Source of the DNA: Luteimicrobium sp049844995
GTDB taxonomy: Bacteria > Actinomycetota > Actinomycetes > Actinomycetales > Cellulomonadaceae
Length of the DNA stretch: 64,000 nt
Assembly (NCBI RefSeq): GCF_049844995.1
Contig: NZ_JBNCMC010000009.1
Location: forward strand, 33,836 to 97,835
Direction of reading: 5' to 3'
A program made the position numbers and the translations under genes. The notes beneath the pieces were generated by a model, which saw only the letters and a list, made by a program, of their open reading frames with translations, made no database searches and was not told the DNA's origin. Shown here in pieces: positions 58,911 through 64,000 of this stretch; position 1 is the first letter of the stretch, and the number at the start of each line of letters is the position of its first letter.

Positions 58911-60110
58911 TCAGACGACGTCGCGCAGCCGCGTTCGATCCGCCGACATCGTGGGCGCCGCCTCGCTCGGCGTGCCGGCGTCGTGCCACCGCAGCACCGC
59001 GCCCACGCCGTCGACGAGCTCGACCGCCCCGTCCGGGACGAACGTAAGACCGGCATCCTGGCCGAGGGCGGCGCGGACGAGGGCGACGGACGCGGGCAGG
59101 GGGTGGACGCCGTCAGCGGCCCCGAGCTCTTGCACGTCGCCGCGGTCGACGCCGATCTGGAGCGACTCGGGCCCGACCCAGATCTCGCGGTCGTCGAGCT
59201 CGCCCTCCCCGCCGAAGCTCTCGGCGAGCAGCAGGTCGGCGACCTGGCCGCGCTGGAGGACCGTGACGACGTCGCCGAGGGACGTGACGCTGCCGTCGTC
59301 GCGCCCCTGACCGGTCCGGTAGGCGTCGATGACGCGCGTGCGGCGGCGGTCGCGGCACGCCGTGACGGCCTCGGCGAGCCGGGCGGCGAACACGCCTTCC
59401 TTGGTGCCGGCGGCGCGGGACCCGCCGGGGACGTCGACCGCGAGGTCGAGCGTCTGCCGCGAGAGCTCGGCACGGACGAGGGCGAGGGCGCGGACGTCGC
59501 CGGTCAGGACGACGAGCTCGGGCTTGTGCTGGGTGACCTGGCGGTCGACCTCGTGGGCGACCGCCTCGGCGTTGCGCTCCCAGGAGTCCTCGGCACGGTG
59601 GTCGATGCGCTTGTCGGCGGTGCTGCCGGTGCGGACCTTGTTGAGGACGTCGTGGCCGGCCTCGACCGTGAGGGGCTCGGGCTGGTGGCTCGGGTCGCCG
59701 CCCCAGGACCAGGTCAGGTCCGCGCCGACGCGGTCGACGGCGACGACGAGGTAGTCGACGGACTCGTCGGCCGAGCGGGCGGCGTCGAGCAGGACGGGCA
59801 CCGGGCCGTACTCGGCGCGGGAGACGGTGGGCGGAACGGCGAGCACGCGCTCCAGGAGCACCCCACCGTCCTCGGTGGCGATGAGGACGCGCCCGTGGGG
59901 CCCGGGGACCCGCAGCGGCTTGAGGACGCGGGCCTCGATGGCGTCGCACACCCCCTGCGGCGCGCCCTGGGCGGCGAGGTCGCGTCGCAGGACCCGCCAC
60001 CGCCCTTCGACATCCGGGTCGGCGGCCTCGATCCCTCGCGTGGCATCGAGGTAGACGGTCGCGAACGGGCCGGGTTGTCCGGCCAGGGGCCGCAGCCAGT
60101 CGATCTTCAC
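58911..60110 (-). CDS. Rv2629-family (bacterial aeRF1-like, Balon-type) ribosome-binding protein
   Basis: This 399-residue protein begins VKIDWLRPLAGQPGPFATVY and resembles the Rv2629 family of bacterial archaeal-eRF1 homologues. Recent work on the relative Balon and mycobacterial homologues shows binding in the ribosomal A site during hibernation. YLVVAVDRVGADLTWSWGG, the DHRAEDSWERNAEAVAHEVD segment and ELVVLTGDVRALALVR fit the central and C-terminal eRF1-like domains. No GGQ peptide-release motif is seen. The GTG at 60110 has GGAGGT 6 bases upstream. Confidence 0.8.
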   Translation of the reverse strand: MKIDWLRPLAGQPGPFATVYLDATRGIEAADPDVEGRWRVLRRDLAAQGAPQGVCDAIEARVLKPLRVPGPHGRVLIATEDGGVLLERVLAVPPTVSRAEYGPVPVLLDAARSADESVDYLVVAVDRVGADLTWSWGGDPSHQPEPLTVEAGHDVLNKVRTGSTADKRIDHRAEDSWERNAEAVAHEVDRQVTQHKPELVVLTGDVRALALVRAELSRQTLDLAVDVPGGSRAAGTKEGVFAARLAEAVTACRDRRRTRVIDAYRTGQGRDDGSVTSLGDVVTVLQRGQVADLLLAESFGGEGELDDREIWVGPESLQIGVDRGDVQELGAADGVHPLPASVALVRAALGQDAGLTFVPDGAVELVDGVGAVLRWHDAGTPSEAAPTMSADRTRLRDVV

Positions 60111-60242
60111 GTACGCACCTCCGGGCGTCGACGGCGGGCGCTGGCCGCTCGGTGGAGTCGCCCACGAGTCCATCCGTGAGGGCCGGCGCCCCGGGTTCCC
60201 CCCAGCGTCGTCCTGATCGGGCGCGCCCGCCACCGGACGAGC

Positions 60243-61130
60243 TCAGTCGCCCAACGCGGCGGCGGACGCGTCCCGGAGCGCCCCCGTGAACGCGCGGATC
60301 TCGGGCCGGCGGTCGGCGCCCGCCCGGTGCGCGACGCGGGTGCGGCGGGTGGTGCCGACGGGGTGGAGCCGGACGACGCCGGGCACCGCCGCGGCGGCGA
60401 GCTGCGGCACGATGGCGACGCCCTGACCGGCCGCGACGAGCGCGAGGACGGTCGTGAAGTCGTCGACGACGTGCCGTTCGGCGGGCTCGTAGCCGGCCTC
60501 CCGGCACAGGTGTTCGGCGGCCGCGCGGCACAGGGTGCCGGGACCGGCGAGGATCCAGGGCTCGTCGCGCGCGTCGGCGACGGTGCGGGCGCCGCCGGGC
60601 CCGCGGATCGCGAGGTGGACCTGCTCGACGCAGAGCGGGACGCTCGCGACGCCCGGCGACGTGGTCCGCGGCACGACGTCGTAGTCCTGCACGAGCCCGA
60701 CGTCGATCCGGTGGTCCCGCAGCGCGCTGGGCACGTCGGCGGGGTCGAGCTCGACGACGTGCAGCTCGAGCGCGGCGTGCCGCTCGCCGAGCGCGACGAG
60801 GGCCGCGGGCAGGAGCGTGCGGACGGCCGTGGGGAACGCGCCGATGCGGAGCCGCCCCACCGGGTCGTCCCGGCCGGCCGCGACGGCGGCCTCGGCGCGC
60901 TCGAGCGCCTCGAGGACGTCGTCCGACGCCGCGGCCAGCGCCCGGCCGGTGGCCGTGAGCCGCACGCCGCGCCCGGTGCGCTCGAGCAGGGGCGCGCCGG
61001 CCTCGCGCTCGAGCGCCGACAGCTGCTGGGAGACGGCGGACGCGGTGTACCCCCGGAACCCTGCGACGGCGGCGATGGTGCCGTGCCGGGCGAGGTCCTG
61101 CAGCAGACGAAGACGGCGCGGATCCAGCAT
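60243..61130 (-). CDS. LysR-family transcriptional regulator
   Basis: This 295-residue protein has the N-terminal winged helix-turn-helix (LDPRRLRLLQDLARHGTIAA, then GYTASAVSQQLSALEREAGA). A periplasmic-binding-like ligand domain starts near residue 90 (LRIGAFPTAVRTLLP). LysR proteins usually control the divergent neighbour, here the DapA-like gene 72 bases away. TAAGAT lies 6 bases upstream of the ATG, suggesting a leaderless mRNA that starts inside the shared operator region. The inducer is unknown. Confidence 0.92.
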   Translation of the reverse strand: MLDPRRLRLLQDLARHGTIAAVAGFRGYTASAVSQQLSALEREAGAPLLERTGRGVRLTATGRALAAASDDVLEALERAEAAVAAGRDDPVGRLRIGAFPTAVRTLLPAALVALGERHAALELHVVELDPADVPSALRDHRIDVGLVQDYDVVPRTTSPGVASVPLCVEQVHLAIRGPGGARTVADARDEPWILAGPGTLCRAAAEHLCREAGYEPAERHVVDDFTTVLALVAAGQGVAIVPQLAAAAVPGVVRLHPVGTTRRTRVAHRAGADRRPEIRAFTGALRDASAAALGD

Positions 61131-61179
61131 CAGCAGATCTTATGCTCTGGTGGAGCAATTCGCGCTCGACGCTGATGCT
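61126..61179. promoter_or_regulatory. LysR / DapA-like shared regulatory region
   Basis: TGCTC-TGGTG-GAGCA (61143-61157) is a perfect 5-bp inverted repeat of the T-N11-A type expected for LysR proteins. AGCATCAGC (61126-61134) and GCTGATGCT (61171-61179) form a wider perfect 9-bp pair around it. TAAGAT (61142-61137, minus) is the lysR -10, 6 bases before its ATG. Confidence 0.55.
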
Positions 61180-61201
61180 CGAGAGGCGTCAGGCTGAGCC
61201 C

Positions 61202-62101
61202 ATGGCGCTCACCGGAGTCCTCGTGCCGCTCGTCACGCCCTACGCCGCGGACGGTACCGTCGCGCTCGACGCGCTCGAGTCGCTCGCCCACCAGGTCCTC
61301 GACGACGGCGCGGCCGGGGTGGTCGCGCTCGGCACCACCGCGGAGCCCGCGTCCCTCACGCCCGAGGAGAGGTCGGCGGTGCTCGACGTCGTCGGGAGGG
61401 TAGCGGCCGAGCGCCGGACGACCCTCGTCGTGGGGGCGAGCACCTCCGGCGACCTCGCCGCGCTCCGCGGCCGGCCGGAGGTCACGGCCGCCCTGACGCT
61501 CGTGCCGCCCTTCGTCCGCCCCGGCGAGGACGGGACCGTGGCACACCTTGCCGCGCTGGCACGGCTGAGCCCCGTGCCGCTGGTCGTCTACCACGTGCCC
61601 TGTCGGACCGGGCAGCCGCTCGGGGCGCGGGCGCTGCGCCGTCTCGCGCTGCTCGACGGCGTCGTCGGGCTCAAGCTCAGCACCGCGGTCGACCCGGCGG
61701 CCGTCGAGCTCCTCGGCGCGCTCCCCGCGGGGTTCGACGTGCTCGCCGGCGACGACGTCGTCCTCGCGCCGATGCTCGCGCTCGGGGCGTCGGGCGGGAT
61801 CCTGGCGTCGGCCCACCTGGCGACCGGAGCGTTCGCGCGTCTCGTCGGGTCCTGGACCCGGCCGGGCGTCCCGGACCTGGCGGGCACCCGCGCGCTGGGG
61901 GCGCGGCTCGCGCGGCTGTCCGCGGCGTGCTTCGCGGAGCCGAACCCCGCCGTCGTCAAGGGTGCGCTGCACGCGCAGGGACGCCTGCCGACCGCGGACG
62001 TCCGGCTCCCCCTGCTGCCCGCGAGCACGGCGAGCGTCGAGCGGGCCCTGTCCGCGCTCGACGACGTCGTCGCCGTGAGCCTCGTCGCTGACCCGGTGTA
62101 G
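61202..62101 (+). CDS. DapA/N-acetylneuraminate-lyase family aldolase
   Basis: This 299-residue TIM-barrel protein has the Schiff-base Lys158 in VVGLKLST and the active Tyr130 in LVVYHVPCRTG, with Arg135 as in dihydrodipicolinate synthase. The usual GTTGE phosphate motif reads GTTAE (44-48). It may be dihydrodipicolinate synthase or a related pyruvate-dependent aldolase. The isolated position with a divergent LysR gene suggests an accessory enzyme rather than the main lysine gene. The ATG at 61202 starts where the family aligns; upstream in-frame starts fall in the operator. Confidence 0.85.
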   Translation: MALTGVLVPLVTPYAADGTVALDALESLAHQVLDDGAAGVVALGTTAEPASLTPEERSAVLDVVGRVAAERRTTLVVGASTSGDLAALRGRPEVTAALTLVPPFVRPGEDGTVAHLAALARLSPVPLVVYHVPCRTGQPLGARALRRLALLDGVVGLKLSTAVDPAAVELLGALPAGFDVLAGDDVVLAPMLALGASGGILASAHLATGAFARLVGSWTRPGVPDLAGTRALGARLARLSAACFAEPNPAVVKGALHAQGRLPTADVRLPLLPASTASVERALSALDDVVAVSLVADPV

Positions 62102-62108
62102 TGGTCGC

Positions 62109-62435
62109 TCAGGCGTACGTGTCGAGCGGCGGGACCTCGGCGTCCGCGTGCGCGGCGGCGATCAGCTCGTGGTGCCGGATGACCTCGGCGACGATGAACT
62201 CGCGGAACTTCTCCGCGAACTCGGGGTCGAGCCCGGACGCCTCGGCGATGGCGGTGAGGCGGTCGATCTGCTGGCGGTCCCGGGTCGGGTCGGCCGGCGG
62301 GAGCCCGCCCTCCGCCTTCAGCTCGCCGACGCGGCGCGTGAACTTGAAGCGCTCAGCCAGCAGGTGCATGAGCGCGGCGTCGATGTTGTCGATGCTCGCG
62401 CGGAGCGTCAGGATCTCGGGAGGGATCTCGGGCAT
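62109..62435 (-). CDS. Chorismate mutase (AroQ type)
   Basis: Chorismate mutase converts chorismate to prephenate for Phe and Tyr. The 108-residue, all-helical protein shows the AroQ pattern LRASIDNIDAALMHLLAERF, with KFTRRVGELKAEGGLPPADP and RDRQQIDRL. A C-terminal HHELIAAAH completes helix 3. It has no signal peptide, so it is cytosolic. Mycobacterial relatives act with DAHP synthase. GAAGAT lies 6 bases before the ATG as a possible leaderless -10. It converges with the DapA-like gene. Confidence 0.92.
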   Translation of the reverse strand: MPEIPPEILTLRASIDNIDAALMHLLAERFKFTRRVGELKAEGGLPPADPTRDRQQIDRLTAIAEASGLDPEFAEKFREFIVAEVIRHHELIAAAHADAEVPPLDTYA

Positions 62436-62472
62436 GGACCGATCTTCCCACGGCGGCCCTGGCGCCCCCGCC

Positions 62473-62494
62473 CCGCGTCCGACGACGGACGCGG
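62473..62494 (-). terminator. Terminator hairpin after clpX
   Basis: CCGCGTCCG (62473-62481) pairs perfectly with CGGACGCGG (62486-62494) around ACGA. It begins one base past the clpX stop and should end that transcript. Confidence 0.75.
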
Positions 62495-62495
62495 C

Positions 62496-63797
<1,302 letters not shown>

Positions 63798-63840
63798 GGA
63801 TTGCCTCCGTCCGTCGGACCCCCGGCAGGCGGGGGCTGGC

Positions 63841-63861
63841 ACCGGCGGTCCGCCCGCCGGT
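63841..63861 (-). promoter_or_regulatory. Leader hairpin upstream of clpX
   Basis: ACCGGCGG-TCCGC-CCGCCGGT is a perfect 8-bp stem 44 bases upstream of the clpX GTG. It may be the terminator of an upstream clpP unit or a 5' leader structure. Confidence 0.4.
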
Positions 63862-63929
63862 CCCTCATCGTCCCATTGCACACCACCGGAGCGTCGGATG
63901 TCAGCCGCGCGCCCCCGCCGTGTCGGGGC

Positions 63930-64000
63930 GGTCGTGCGGGGGGGGGGCGGGGGGGCGGGGGCGGGCGGGGGGGGCCCCCCCGGGGTTAAGAACACACGCC
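63930..64000. other. Homopolymer-rich low-quality end of the sequence
   Basis: From about 63937 the sequence is almost only long G and C runs (for example ten consecutive G), ending in TTAAGAACACACGCC. This does not resemble the rest of the window. It is most likely an assembly or base-calling artefact at a contig end, so nothing here is annotated. Confidence 0.7.

Overview
The window is very GC-rich DNA with the compact, translationally coupled gene order of a Gram-positive actinobacterium. The rpsB-tsf-pyrH-frr-cdsA-rlmN-dxr-RIP and rpsP-khpA-rimM-trmD-rplS-lepB-rnhB orders, DUF2469, DUF4233 beside ndk, a DivIVA-domain protein, coenzyme F420 genes and an F420-linked oxidoreductase all fit Micrococcales. 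A Cellulomonadaceae or Promicromonosporaceae member is my best guess, not a proven assignment. Many starts are GTG, and many first genes of transcription units look leaderless.

Layout. 1-9119 (minus) is a core block: site-2 protease (cut by the left edge), dxr, a methyltransferase, a DivIVA-domain protein, rlmN, cdsA, frr, pyrH, tsf and rpsB. A lone plus-strand M23 peptidase-like gene follows. 10167-16363 (minus) is a chain of overlapping genes: lepB, rnhB, DUF2469, yraN, comM, dprA, xerC. 16497-19228 holds the ribosome-maturation group rplS, trmD, rimM, khpA, rpsP. Next come an amidohydrolase, ffh and the nitrogen group amt-glnB-glnD, with a GlnR-like operator upstream of amt and a GlnD that lacks ACT domains. 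ftsY, a small membrane protein, smc, ndk and a DUF4233 gene lead to a dihydroxyacetone-kinase operon (dhaK-dhaL-dhaM). That operon lies between DUF4233 and folC and is bounded by large hairpins. ileS, led by a T-box riboswitch, is coupled to folC.

40372-43838 is a two-gene surface-glycan module: a polysaccharide pyruvyltransferase-like protein and an unusual fusion of a GT29 (sialyltransferase-fold) domain with a GT4 glycosyltransferase. 44948-53337 is an F420 neighbourhood: a predicted F420-0 ABC importer (lipoprotein, permease, ATPase), cofD, cofC, an HhH-GPD protein coupled to a deazaflavin-dependent reductase, cofE with a GX3-repeat tail, and a G6PDH-like F420-dependent oxidoreductase. 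Then come a WYL regulator, two VOC proteins, valS, a hydrolase, an Rv2629/Balon-like ribosome-binding protein, a divergent LysR / DapA-like pair, chorismate mutase and clpX. The last ~65 bases are G/C homopolymers that look like a low-quality contig end.

Functionally, most of the window is housekeeping (translation, SRP secretion, chromosome maintenance, nitrogen regulation). The accessory parts are the dha operon, the glycan module and the F420 genes. I found no tRNA, rRNA, CRISPR array, transposase or phage gene.
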